A stretch of 10,860 nucleotides of DNA from Prevotella sp. CAG:1031 (GCA_000431215.1 HF985587.1:1-10860); one strand, 5' to 3'; numbered from the stretch's first letter, positions 1 through 7,509 are shown. The notes: a model not told the origin generated them from the letters alone. Translations and numbers: made by a program.

Positions 1-60
1 CCTTTTTTTAGTTTAGCGGACAGTAATAAATATTTATAAATCACATAAAAACATTAGTTA
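1..60. other. AT-rich non-coding end of window
   Basis: Strongly AT-rich, in contrast to the GC-rich coding region, with no open reading frame. It contains a 12-base perfect palindrome, ATAAATATTTAT (26-37), and a run of seven T at 3-9. No Bacteroidota promoter pattern is recognisable. Its AT-richness is what one expects of an intergenic stretch between transcription units. Confidence 0.5.
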
Positions 61-107
61 CATAAGAAACAAGCGGCGAGCCGAAGCCCTTTGGGGCTCC
101 GGCTCGC
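61..107 (-). terminator. Intrinsic-type terminator after nuoN
   Basis: Bases 76-107 form an inverted repeat. Eight base pairs (76-83 with 100-107, GCGAGCCG/CGGCTCGC) are followed by one A/C mismatch (84/99), five more pairs (85-89 with 94-98) and a 4-base loop. On the minus strand the stem is followed by CGCTTGTTTCTTATG, a T-rich but interrupted tract. Its place 21 bases after the nuoN stop, and the lack of any comparable hairpin elsewhere in the cluster, suggest that this is where the transcript ends. Termination efficiency is inferred, not shown. Confidence 0.8.
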
Positions 108-128
108 GTTATGAGATGGATGTCGGTG

Positions 129-1571
129 TCAGGCTACCGACTGGAGGATGTAGTCGTAGACGCAGCTGACGAGGCCGAGGAAGAGGATACCGGCGGTCGA
201 GATCCACATTCCGAGGCGCTCCGAACAGCTCGAGCGGAAGGTTGCTATCGGGGCGTCGCTCTCGTTGATGAACATTGCCTTGACGACGAGCAGATAGTAG
301 TAAAGCGAAACGATAGTGTTCAGCAAGGCGATGAACACAAGCACATACATTGCCGGGGTGCCGGCGCCGAGAGCGCCCGTGAAGATGAAGAACTTGCTGA
401 AGAATCCGGCGAACGGAGGAATACCGGCCAGAGAGAACATGGCGAGCATCATCGTCACTGCCAGACGCGGGTTGGTCTTGTAGAGGCCGTTGTAGTCGTC
501 CATCGACACCTTGCCGGTGGCGTTCTCCACAGCTCCGATAACGCCGAAGGCCGCGAGGTTGCTGAAGATATAGACGAGGATGTAGAACATCAGCGCCGTT
601 GTCGACAGCTCGTTGTTGCCGATAACGCCGAGCATGATATAACCGGCCTGGCTGACCGACGAGAAGGCGAGGAAGCGCTTCAGGTTGCGCTGGCGGATGG
701 CGAAGAGGTTACCGATGGTTATCGTGGCGATGATGACGGCGTAGAGCATCCATTCCCACACCTGGGGATAGGCTTCGCCGAAGGCCTGCTGCAGCACTAC
801 CATGAAGGCGAAGGCTGCCGAACCTTTCGAGATGACGCTGAGGTAGGAGGTCACCGATGTCGGTGCGCCCTGATAGACGTCGGCTGTCCAGAGATGGAAG
901 GGAACAAGCGACAGCTTGAATCCGATACCGGCTATGACGAAGCCGAGAGCTACGATGAGGCCGATCGAATTGCCTGTCGAAATCAGGCTTGCGGCAATCT
1001 CACTGTAGCTGAGCGAACCGGCGAGACCGTAGACGATCGACAGACCCATGAGGAAGATAGCCGAAGAGAACACAGCTGTCAGGACATATTTGACAGCGGC
1101 CTCATGGCTCTCATATTTGTTCTTCTCGAAGGCCACAAGGGCTGCCAGCGGCAGCGAAGCGGTCTCGAGTCCGATGACGAACACGAGGAAGTGGCCGGCC
1201 GAAATCATCAGATACATTCCGAAGAGCGTCAGCAGAATCAGCTCGTAGAATTCGCCGCGGCGAATGCGGGTGAATTCGCTGTTGGCCCATGTCACCGACT
1301 GGATCAGAACGATGAGTGTGCCGATATTCAGAATGTTCTTGATTGTCACGATGGCGTCGGAGGTCTGATACATTCCGCCGAAGACCGAAGTGTCGGCAGC
1401 CAGACAGGGACAGAATCCGAGAACCGTCAGCGCGGCAAAGAAGATGCAGGTCAGAGTTCCCAGCGCCCCTAAGGCACGCTTGGGGGCAAAGGTGTCGTAG
1501 AAAAATACCAATAGGAACACGATCAACAGTCCTATTTCTTGCCACATTGTGAAAAATTGTGAGTAGTCCAT
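129..1571 (-). CDS. nuoN: NADH-quinone oxidoreductase subunit N (proximal proton-pumping subunit)
   Basis: 480 residues with about 14 transmembrane helices, the antiporter-like subunit nearest to NuoK. The pump residues are complete: Glu136 in GLETASLPLAAL (E. coli Glu133), Lys219 in GFKLSLVPFHLWTADVYQGAP (TM7, E. coli Lys217), Lys249 in SVISKGSAAF (TM8, Lys247) and Lys393 in GFFSKFFIF (TM12, Lys395). The conserved segment RFLAFSSVSQAGY (299-311) is also typical. The ATG at 1571 has no Shine-Dalgarno sequence and is followed by MDYSQFFTMWQEIGLL, a plausible periplasmic N-terminus before helix 1. It is the last gene of the cluster; its TGA stop is followed 21 bases later by a strong hairpin. 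Residue equivalences to E. coli are from memory. Confidence 0.98.
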   Translation of the reverse strand: MDYSQFFTMWQEIGLLIVFLLVFFYDTFAPKRALGALGTLTCIFFAALTVLGFCPCLAADTSVFGGMYQTSDAIVTIKNILNIGTLIVLIQSVTWANSEFTRIRRGEFYELILLTLFGMYLMISAGHFLVFVIGLETASLPLAALVAFEKNKYESHEAAVKYVLTAVFSSAIFLMGLSIVYGLAGSLSYSEIAASLISTGNSIGLIVALGFVIAGIGFKLSLVPFHLWTADVYQGAPTSVTSYLSVISKGSAAFAFMVVLQQAFGEAYPQVWEWMLYAVIIATITIGNLFAIRQRNLKRFLAFSSVSQAGYIMLGVIGNNELSTTALMFYILVYIFSNLAAFGVIGAVENATGKVSMDDYNGLYKTNPRLAVTMMLAMFSLAGIPPFAGFFSKFFIFTGALGAGTPAMYVLVFIALLNTIVSLYYYLLVVKAMFINESDAPIATFRSSCSERLGMWISTAGILFLGLVSCVYDYILQSVA

Positions 1572-1594
1572 ATTGCGCTATTAATCGTGGTTGG

Positions 1595-3103
1595 TTAGTT
1601 GAGGCCTATAACGGCGAAGATATCTTTCTGGAAGGTGAATTCGATAAGTTTCACGAAGAAGTTGGGCAGGCAGCCGATTGCGGCGACACAGATAATGAGT
1701 GTCGTTGTCGACAGGCGTTCCCACCAGGTTGCGTCGGTCAGCGACAGATGGTGTTCATCCTGAACAGGGCCGTAGAGCAGTTTGCCGACAACGCGGAGGA
1801 TGTAGACGGCCGTGATGACGATCGACGAGCAGGCGGCGATGGTGAACACGCGGTGGAACATATCGGAATGCTCGAACGAACCGACGAAGATCGTCATCTC
1901 CGAGACGAAGCCGCTCAGACCCGGCAGACCGAGCGAGGCCAGACCGGCTATGACGTAGCAGACGGCAAGATAAGGCATGATCTTCATCAGACCTCCCATC
2001 TGACGGATGTCACGGGTGTGGGTTCGTCCGTAGATCATACCGATCAGGGCGAAGAAGAGAGCTGTCATCAGACCGTGGCTGAGCATCTGCATTATGGCGC
2101 CGGTCATCGCCGTTGTGTTGAGCATGAGGATGGCGAACAGAACCAGTCCGCAGTGGCTCACCGACGAGTAGGCGTTGATATATTTGAGGTCGGTCTGCAC
2201 ACAGGCGCTGAACGCTCCGTAGACAACCGAAATACCTGTCAGAATCAGGAATATCCAGGCAAGGTCGGCGGCGGCTTGCGGCATCAGATAGATGGCCACG
2301 CGGAAGCAGCCGTAGCCTCCGAGCTTCATCAGCACACCGGCGTGGAGCATCGAAACAGCCGTCGGGGCCGAAGCGTGACCGTCGGGGCTCCATGTGTGGA
2401 AGGGGAACATGGCTCCCAGAACGCCGAATCCGACGAACGTCAGCGGGAAGAAGAGGTATTGCCACGAACTCTGCTGAAGGGCGCCGTTCGCAACGATTTC
2501 GAGCAGGTTCCAGGTGTGCTGTCCGTCGACACTCGAGTTATAGTAGATTCCGATGAGGCCGAGCATCAGGAAAGCCGATCCGCCCATGAGCATCAGGGTC
2601 AGCTTCATGGCCGAATAGTTCTTGTTGCCGCTGCCCCAGACTCCGATAAGAAGATACATCGGAATCAGAGCGACCTCATAGAACATGAACATCGTGAAAA
2701 GGTCGATCGAGATAAAGAATCCGAACACGCCTGTCGACAGAAGAATGAGCCACAGGAAGAACTCTTTCATCTGCGGAATCTCCCACGAGGCGAAACTGCC
2801 CGCGAAGACGATTATCGACGACAGCATCAGCATCGCAACCGAGATTCCGTCGACACCGACGGCAAGATGGATGTTGAGCGGTTCAAACCACATCCACGAG
2901 CCCTGGAAAAGCATCGGCGCTGTCTCGCCGGCGGCACGCAGCTGAAGATACTCTACAAGCAGCCATGTCGAAAGAGCCAGCAGGCAGACTGAACCGGCCA
3001 CGGCCACGGCGCGAATGCTTTTCCGCCCCTTGCAGAGCGCGATTCCCCCGAGCATGAGCAGCGGGATAATCACATAATAGATGAGAATATTTTCTAAAAG
3101 CAT
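1595..3103 (-). CDS. nuoM: NADH-quinone oxidoreductase subunit M (middle proton-pumping subunit)
   Basis: 502 residues, normal for NuoM, with about 14 transmembrane helices. Conserved features are Glu143 in FYEVALIPMYLLIG (E. coli Glu144), the loop FPFHTWSPDGHASAPTAV (233-250), Lys260 in GVLMKLGGYG (E. coli Lys265) and Glu402 in SEMTIFVGSF (E. coli Glu407). One expected residue is missing: the central TM7 lysine (E. coli Lys234), which sits five positions before the Pro of the PFH/PLH motif, is Leu229 here (GVLGAMFPFH, codon CTG). NuoL and NuoN in the same cluster keep Lys at that position. Everything else argues for an intact, expressed subunit. It lies 51 bases after nuoL and 23 before nuoN. 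No Shine-Dalgarno sequence is seen; the leader is A-rich just before the ATG. Confidence 0.97.
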   Translation of the reverse strand: MLLENILIYYVIIPLLMLGGIALCKGRKSIRAVAVAGSVCLLALSTWLLVEYLQLRAAGETAPMLFQGSWMWFEPLNIHLAVGVDGISVAMLMLSSIIVFAGSFASWEIPQMKEFFLWLILLSTGVFGFFISIDLFTMFMFYEVALIPMYLLIGVWGSGNKNYSAMKLTLMLMGGSAFLMLGLIGIYYNSSVDGQHTWNLLEIVANGALQQSSWQYLFFPLTFVGFGVLGAMFPFHTWSPDGHASAPTAVSMLHAGVLMKLGGYGCFRVAIYLMPQAAADLAWIFLILTGISVVYGAFSACVQTDLKYINAYSSVSHCGLVLFAILMLNTTAMTGAIMQMLSHGLMTALFFALIGMIYGRTHTRDIRQMGGLMKIMPYLAVCYVIAGLASLGLPGLSGFVSEMTIFVGSFEHSDMFHRVFTIAACSSIVITAVYILRVVGKLLYGPVQDEHHLSLTDATWWERLSTTTLIICVAAIGCLPNFFVKLIEFTFQKDIFAVIGLN

Positions 3104-3154
3104 CGAATTACTGTATTTTTCAGGTCAGAGAAAATAATGATTGGTTTCGCCGGA

Positions 3155-5083
3155 TCACAGCAGGCAAAGAGTTGTTATGACGCCAAGGAGCAACGCACCG
3201 GCAAGATACCAGAGCACGTAGGCCTGGACGCGGCCGCTCTGCATTCCTTTGATTGCCACACTGGCGCGGTTGGTGATATAGGCGAAGCCGTTCATTGTGC
3301 CGTCGATGACATGGCGGTCGAACCAGGCTATCGGGCGGCAGATGCCGTCGAAGATTATGCGGTGGGTGACAAACATATAGATTTCGTCCCAGTAGAAGCG
3401 GTGGTAGGCGGCCTTCCAGAGCCAGTGGAAACGTTCGGCCAGACGGTCGGGCACGTCGTTCTTGCGGAAATAGAGCTTGTAGGCCACGAATATCGAAATC
3501 AGAGCCACGCAGACGCTGACGGTAGCGACTGTCATGTCGAGGTCGATGATATATTCATGTCCCTCGAAGGTCACGAATTTGCCGAAGGGGATGAAACCTG
3601 CCACACAGGTCACCAGCGCGAGGAACACCAGCGGGAAAGCCATCGAGAAGGGGCTCTCGTGGGGTTTGTGCTTGCCGTAGTCGGGATTGTCCCACCAGAA
3701 GATGAGGAAGTAGAGACGGAACATGTAGAAAGCTGTCAGAGCGGCAACGGCCGTCATCCAGATTCCCCAGAAGATATTGTTTCCGTAGCAGGCCGTCAGA
3801 ATCTCGTCTTTCGAGAAGAAGCCCGAGAACGGAGGAATACCGGCGATGGCAAGACAGGCGATCAGGAAGGTGATATGGGTTATCGGCATATACTTGCGCA
3901 GGCCGCCCATGGCTGTGTAGTCGTTGGAGTGGACAGCGTGGATAACCGAACCGGCGCACATGAACAGCAGAGCCTTGAACATGGCGTGGGTGAACAGATG
4001 GAACATCGAGGCCATGTAGCCTACGCCTTCGTGGATTTCAGGACGGGCGACACCGAGGCTGACCATCATGAAAGCAATCTGAGAGATTGTCGAGAAGGCG
4101 AGAACACGCTTGATGTCGAGCTGCGTGCAGGCGACGATAGCCGCATACATTGCCGTGATGGCGCCGACGACGGTTATGAACATCAGGGCTGCCTCGCTGG
4201 TCAGATAAAGCGGGAAGAGACGGGCAACAAGGTAGACACCGGCCACAACCATAGTAGCGGCATGGATGAGAGCGCTGACAGGTGTCGGGCCTTCCATGGC
4301 GTCGGGGAGCCAGATGTGGAGCGGCATCATTGCCGATTTACCCATACCTCCGGTGAAGATCAGGACAAGAGCCCAGGTCAGAGCCGAAGCGCCCATGAAG
4401 GCTGCGCCTCCGAAGTCAGCTACAATAGCGCCGGGGTTCTCGGTCAGGGCCTTGAAGTCGAAGGTCTGGCTGTAGAACGACAGAATCAGAATACCGATAA
4501 GGAAGCCGAGGTCGGCGAAACGGGTGACGATAAACGCCTTCTTCGAGGCCGAAACGGCTGCCGGACGCTGATAGTAGAATCCGATAAGGAGGTATGACGA
4601 CACACCCACAAGCTCCCAGAAGATATACATCTGGAAAATGTTGGTGGCGACAACAAGGCCGAGCATCGAGAAGCTGAACAGCGACAGGAAAGCGTAGTAA
4701 CGCTGGAATCCGCGCTCGCCGTGCATGTAGCCCAGAGAATAGATATGAACCATGAACGAAACCGTCGAAATGACGACGAGCATCATGGCCGAAATCGGAT
4801 CGAGGAAGAAGCCGAGCTTGATGACGAGATTCTGGGTGAACTGCAGCCAGGTGACATTGAAGACCTCATATTGCAGACGCACCGAATCGGCCGTGATAAA
4901 CTCGGGATTGCCGCTGAAGAAGTAGGTGAATGCGACGATATACGACATTACCAGCACTGTTCCCAGACCGAGACTGCCGAGTGTGCCGGCGAGCTTCGGG
5001 CTCATCTTCGGGCCGAGAAGACCGAGGAAGAGGAACATGAACAGCGGAATGACGAGAATGAGCAGTGGTAAGGTGATTGCCAT
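3155..5083 (-). CDS. nuoL: NADH-quinone oxidoreductase subunit L (distal proton-pumping subunit)
   Basis: 642 residues, slightly longer than E. coli NuoL. It is the distal Mrp-antiporter-like subunit of the membrane arm. Key pump residues are all present: Glu157 in FWELVGVSSYLLIGF (TM5), Asp191, Lys249 in GGMGKSAMMPLHIWLPDAM (TM7), His273/Lys-bearing downstream helices beginning GPTPVSALIHAATMV, and Lys425-Asp426 in FFSKDEI (TM12). The C-terminal quarter (from about 515) contains a charged stretch, then amphipathic and hydrophobic segments ending at residues 620-642. These fit the lateral helix HL and its anchoring transmembrane helix, which run along NuoM and NuoN. There is no frameshift or internal stop. 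It lies 6 bases after nuoK and 51 before nuoM. Residue equivalences to E. coli are from memory. Confidence 0.98.
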   Translation of the reverse strand: MAITLPLLILVIPLFMFLFLGLLGPKMSPKLAGTLGSLGLGTVLVMSYIVAFTYFFSGNPEFITADSVRLQYEVFNVTWLQFTQNLVIKLGFFLDPISAMMLVVISTVSFMVHIYSLGYMHGERGFQRYYAFLSLFSFSMLGLVVATNIFQMYIFWELVGVSSYLLIGFYYQRPAAVSASKKAFIVTRFADLGFLIGILILSFYSQTFDFKALTENPGAIVADFGGAAFMGASALTWALVLIFTGGMGKSAMMPLHIWLPDAMEGPTPVSALIHAATMVVAGVYLVARLFPLYLTSEAALMFITVVGAITAMYAAIVACTQLDIKRVLAFSTISQIAFMMVSLGVARPEIHEGVGYMASMFHLFTHAMFKALLFMCAGSVIHAVHSNDYTAMGGLRKYMPITHITFLIACLAIAGIPPFSGFFSKDEILTACYGNNIFWGIWMTAVAALTAFYMFRLYFLIFWWDNPDYGKHKPHESPFSMAFPLVFLALVTCVAGFIPFGKFVTFEGHEYIIDLDMTVATVSVCVALISIFVAYKLYFRKNDVPDRLAERFHWLWKAAYHRFYWDEIYMFVTHRIIFDGICRPIAWFDRHVIDGTMNGFAYITNRASVAIKGMQSGRVQAYVLWYLAGALLLGVITTLCLL

Positions 5084-5089
5084 AGCGTC

Positions 5090-5401
5090 TTAAAATTTCA
5101 TTTGGTTGATATCCTCGACGTCGATATTGTGGGCGGCGCGATAGATGTTGATGATGATAGCTATTGCCAGAGCCGTTTCAGCGGCGGCGATGCCGATGGC
5201 GAAGAGGGTGAACATCATGCCGTCGAGCTGACCCGGGAAGAGGAAGCGGTTGAACACTACGAAGTTGATGTCGACAGCGTTGAGCATCAGCTCAAGCGAG
5301 ATCAGCATCGCAATCATGTTTTTGCGGGTGATGAACCCGTAGACGCCCGCCGCGAACATTATCAGCGACGGAACGAGATACCATACGATTGTATTTCCCA
5401 T
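5090..5401 (-). CDS. nuoK: NADH-quinone oxidoreductase subunit K
   Basis: 103 residues with three transmembrane helices, homologous to MrpC of the Mrp antiporters. Both membrane glutamates needed for proton transfer are present: Glu37 in ISLELMLNAVDINF and Glu75 in AAAETALAIAI, corresponding to E. coli Glu36 and Glu72. The signature LFPGQLDGMMFTLFAI lies between them. I start the gene at MGNTIVWYLV. The reading frame continues 12 codons upstream to an ATG at 5437, but that would overlap nuoJ by 29 bases, add a non-homologous polar segment and make the protein longer than the usual 100-105 residues. NuoK links NuoJ/NuoA to NuoN in the membrane arm. nuoL begins only 6 bases after its stop. Confidence 0.95.
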   Translation of the reverse strand: MGNTIVWYLVPSLIMFAAGVYGFITRKNMIAMLISLELMLNAVDINFVVFNRFLFPGQLDGMMFTLFAIGIAAAETALAIAIIINIYRAAHNIDVEDINQMKF

Positions 5402-5411
5402 GATTCCTTTA
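5402..5411 (-). promoter_or_regulatory. Ribosome binding site that fixes the nuoK start
   Basis: On the minus strand the nuoJ stop codon runs into TAAAGGAATC followed by ATG at 5401. AAAGGA resembles a Shine-Dalgarno sequence, with a short spacing of 3 bases. It is the only such site I could find before a start codon in this window. It supports starting nuoK at 5401 rather than at the upstream in-frame ATG at 5437. Confidence 0.6.
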
Positions 5412-5924
5412 ACGTTTACGGGCGACGACGACGCCACCGATTATGCAGGCAAGCAGAAGAACACTGATAGCCTCGAACGGGAGAAGATACTGGCCCGAGC
5501 CTGAGCCGAGAAGGCTCTCGCCGATCACTTTCATGTCGGGGTTCTCCATGGCGGGCAGCTGTGTGCAGAGGTCGCCGCAGCGGCTCAGAAGAGCCGCGCC
5601 GCTGACGAGCAGGGTTGCCAGGGCCGCCAGCAGTCCGAGCGCTTTCTTGCCCGAACGCAGAACCGGAGAATTCTCGCCGGGACGCTGTGTCAGCAGAATT
5701 GAGAAAACAAAGAGCACCACGATGCCGCCGGCATAGACGGCAATCTGAACCGTTCCCAGGAACTCATAGTCGAGCTTGAAATAGAGCGCGGCAGTGGCGA
5801 AGAGCGTAAACAGCAGATAGGTGGCGGAGCGGAGAATCTTGCGGGTTGTCACGGTCAAGACCGAGAACACCACAATCGCTGCCACAATCAGCCAGTAAGC
5901 GATTATACTTCCTACGGATTCCAT
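5409..5924 (-). CDS. nuoJ: NADH-quinone oxidoreductase subunit J
   Basis: 171 residues, a membrane subunit with about five transmembrane helices. The conserved third helix, FLGTVQIAVYAGGIVVLFVF (residues 55-74), contains Tyr64 and the Gly pair where the family shows a pi-bulge thought to gate the central water chain. The C-terminal signature LPFEAISVLLLACIIGGVVV (148-167) keeps Glu151. A polar loop at about 115-145 contains two Cys (116, 120) and a Gly/Ser stretch. Together with NuoK and NuoA, NuoJ forms the junction between the quinone site and the antiporter-like subunits. It lies 27 bases after nuoI, and that spacer has no G on the sense strand. The stop is TAA, and seven bases separate it from the preferred nuoK start. 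Confidence 0.96.
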   Translation of the reverse strand: MESVGSIIAYWLIVAAIVVFSVLTVTTRKILRSATYLLFTLFATAALYFKLDYEFLGTVQIAVYAGGIVVLFVFSILLTQRPGENSPVLRSGKKALGLLAALATLLVSGAALLSRCGDLCTQLPAMENPDMKVIGESLLGSGSGQYLLPFEAISVLLLACIIGGVVVARKR

Positions 5925-5951
5925 TTGATGAAAATATGGGGATGTGTTGAT

Positions 5952-6554
5952 TTATTTCTTTTCGTCGGGTTTGGCCGGAGCATCGCCGGCTGCCTTCGCG
6001 GCGGCAGCCTTCTTCGCGGCCGCGGCTTTCTTGGCTGCTTCGATCTTGGCTGCTTTCTCGGCCTCGAATTTGGCGCGCTCTTCCTCGGTAGGCTCGGGTT
6101 CGGGCTTCTCGGGCAGATAATTGAGCTTCTTGACGAGCTTGTCGCGGGTGAACACGGCCTGCTCGAAATCGTTGTTGAAGCGGATAGCCGCTGTCGGGCA
6201 CGATGTTACGCAGAGCTGGCAGAACGTGCAGCTGCCGAGGTCGTAGTTATAGGTTTCGAGTTTCTTTTTCTTTCCCTTCCAGGTGTCGACCATCTTGGTC
6301 TGAAGCGAGATGGTTCCGTTGGGGCAGTTGCGCTCGCAGGTGCCGCAGGCTATACACTTGTGGTTGCCTTCGGCATCGTAGATTAACTCGAGGGTGGCGC
6401 GGAAACGCTCGGGAACGTGGCGTGTCTCGCGGTCTTCGGGATAGCGCTCTGTTATCTTGGGGGTGACGAATTCCTTGCCGGTGACCTCCATGCCCTTGAT
6501 GAGCGAAGAGATTCCCGACGCTAAAGAGGAAAAATACTGTTTTACACTACCCAT
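5952..6554 (-). CDS. nuoI: NADH-quinone oxidoreductase subunit I (2x[4Fe-4S] ferredoxin-like)
   Basis: 200 residues. NuoI carries clusters N6a and N6b, which pass electrons along the peripheral arm of complex I towards NuoB and the quinone site. The two cluster motifs are complete: CIACGTCERNCP (Cys67, 70, 73, 77) and CTFCQLCVTSCP (Cys109, 112, 115, 119). The N-terminal amphipathic part (about 1-25, containing GISSLIKGMEVTGKEF) is the usual membrane-surface anchor, and no export signal is present. After about residue 150 comes a tail of some 50 residues, first Pro/Glu-rich and then Ala/Lys-rich, which the core family lacks. It directly follows atpG, and nuoA, B, C, D and H are not seen before it. 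The ATG has no Shine-Dalgarno sequence. Confidence 0.97.
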   Translation of the reverse strand: MGSVKQYFSSLASGISSLIKGMEVTGKEFVTPKITERYPEDRETRHVPERFRATLELIYDAEGNHKCIACGTCERNCPNGTISLQTKMVDTWKGKKKKLETYNYDLGSCTFCQLCVTSCPTAAIRFNNDFEQAVFTRDKLVKKLNYLPEKPEPEPTEEERAKFEAEKAAKIEAAKKAAAAKKAAAAKAAGDAPAKPDEKK

Positions 6555-6630
6555 TGCTTAGTTGTGAGGTTGATTGGTATGTCGTTGATGTTTGATTCGG
6601 TTGGTGATTCGGGAGCGGATAGCCGCAGAG
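6555..6630 (-). other. atpG-nuoI spacer joining ATP synthase and complex I genes
   Basis: 76-base spacer at the boundary between the two gene sets. On the sense (minus) strand it is C- and A-rich, with 8 G in 76 bases, mostly in the half next to atpG. The only inverted repeat I find is a 4-bp GC stem with a 4-base loop at 6615-6626, without a following T-run, so it is not a credible terminator. I find no match to the Bacteroidota promoter pattern TTTG ... TAnnTTTG. The likely reading is transcription through from atpG into nuoI (inference). Confidence 0.6.
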
Positions 6631-7509
6631 CTAACGCACCTGGCCGCCGACAATGTCGAGCAGCTCGGTCGTGATGCTCTGCTGGCGCAGCTTGTTATAT
6701 TCGAGACGCAACTGCTCGAGCAGCTTCTGGGCGTTGTCGTTGGCGCTCTGCATGGCCATGACGCGCGCCGCCATCTCGCTGGCGCGGTTCTCGGTGAACA
6801 CATCCTGAAGCACGGCCAGCAGATACATCGGCACTATCGTGGTGAAAATATCCTGAGCCGACGGCTCGAACAGGCAGGGGCGGTTCGACGAAGCGGCGCC
6901 TCCGGCGGCAAACGCCGAGGGAGCGACCGGAAGGAACTGCATTTCGACCGGGCGCTGGCGGCTGACGCTCTTGAACGACATATAGAGAATGTCGACAGCG
7001 TCGTAGACGCCTCCGGTGAAATAGCCTGTCAGGGTTTCGAGAAAAGTCTTCACTCCGGCACCGTCGCTCTTCGAGTTTACCCCTTCGGGAACGATAGCCT
7101 TGATTCCTATCTTCTCGAGCGGGCGGCAGGCCTTTGCCATCTTCGAGCCTATGGCTATGACGCTCAGCTCGACCTTCGGGTCGGCGGCGCGCAGGCGCGT
7201 GATCGTGGCGGCCAGCTGCTTGTAGAGGTTGACATTGTAGGCGCCGCAGAGGCCGTCGTCGCTGCCCCAGACAACAACGGCGCGACGCTCTACCTCGCGC
7301 TCTGCGGTCAGCGACGAGGAATACTGTGCGTCGGAATCGAGAAGGTTGCCGATGATGCCCTCGATAAGAGTGCGATAAGGGAGAAGGCGTTTCAGAGCCT
7401 GCTCGGCCTTGTGCATCTTAGCCGACGAGATCATCTTCATGGCTCCGGTGATCTTCTCCGAAGAGGCCACCGAGCCGATGCGTCCCTTGAGTTCGCGTAG
7501 TGTTGCCAT
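6631..7509 (-). CDS. atpG: ATP synthase F1 subunit gamma (rotor shaft)
   Basis: 292 residues, the normal length for gamma. The N-terminal helix starts with MATLRELKGRIGSV and continues through KITGAMKMISSAKM (residues 19-32). The Rossmann-like middle domain has GSDDGLCGAYN (82-92), where most homologues read SDRGLCGG. The C-terminal helix ends with SITTELLDIVGG (278-289), the family signature that pairs with the N-terminal helix to form the rotating coiled coil inside the alpha/beta hexamer. The protein transmits rotation between the c-ring and the catalytic sites. It is the last ATP synthase gene in the cluster and ends in TAG. It is followed after 76 bases by nuoI rather than by atpD/atpC, consistent with the Bacteroidales arrangement in which atpD and atpC lie upstream of atpB (recalled knowledge). 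Confidence 0.98.
   Translation of the reverse strand: MATLRELKGRIGSVASSEKITGAMKMISSAKMHKAEQALKRLLPYRTLIEGIIGNLLDSDAQYSSSLTAEREVERRAVVVWGSDDGLCGAYNVNLYKQLAATITRLRAADPKVELSVIAIGSKMAKACRPLEKIGIKAIVPEGVNSKSDGAGVKTFLETLTGYFTGGVYDAVDILYMSFKSVSRQRPVEMQFLPVAPSAFAAGGAASSNRPCLFEPSAQDIFTTIVPMYLLAVLQDVFTENRASEMAARVMAMQSANDNAQKLLEQLRLEYNKLRQQSITTELLDIVGGQVR

Noticed and set aside
26..37. Palindrome ATAAATATTTAT as an operator or promoter element
   Set aside because: Short palindromes made only of A and T are common by chance in AT-rich spacers, and no neighbouring promoter pattern or gene start supports a role.
111..4597. Very long plus-strand open frames opposite nuoN, nuoM and nuoL (111-1472, 1559-2992, 3137-4597)
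   Set aside because: They lie in exact codon register with the minus-strand genes, so they stay open simply because the real genes avoid the codons TTA, CTA and TCA, as GC-rich genes do. Their translations are rich in His, Asp, Glu, Arg and Gly without recognisable domains, whereas the minus-strand products are clear Nuo subunits.
5402..5437. Longer nuoK starting at the ATG at 5437
   Set aside because: It would overlap nuoJ by 29 bases and add a non-homologous 12-residue N-terminus. The ATG at 5401 has an AAAGGA site and gives the usual family length.
6615..6626. Inverted repeat GCGGATAGCCGC in the atpG-nuoI spacer as a terminator
   Set aside because: The stem has only four base pairs and is not followed by a T-run on the minus strand, so it is too weak to claim.
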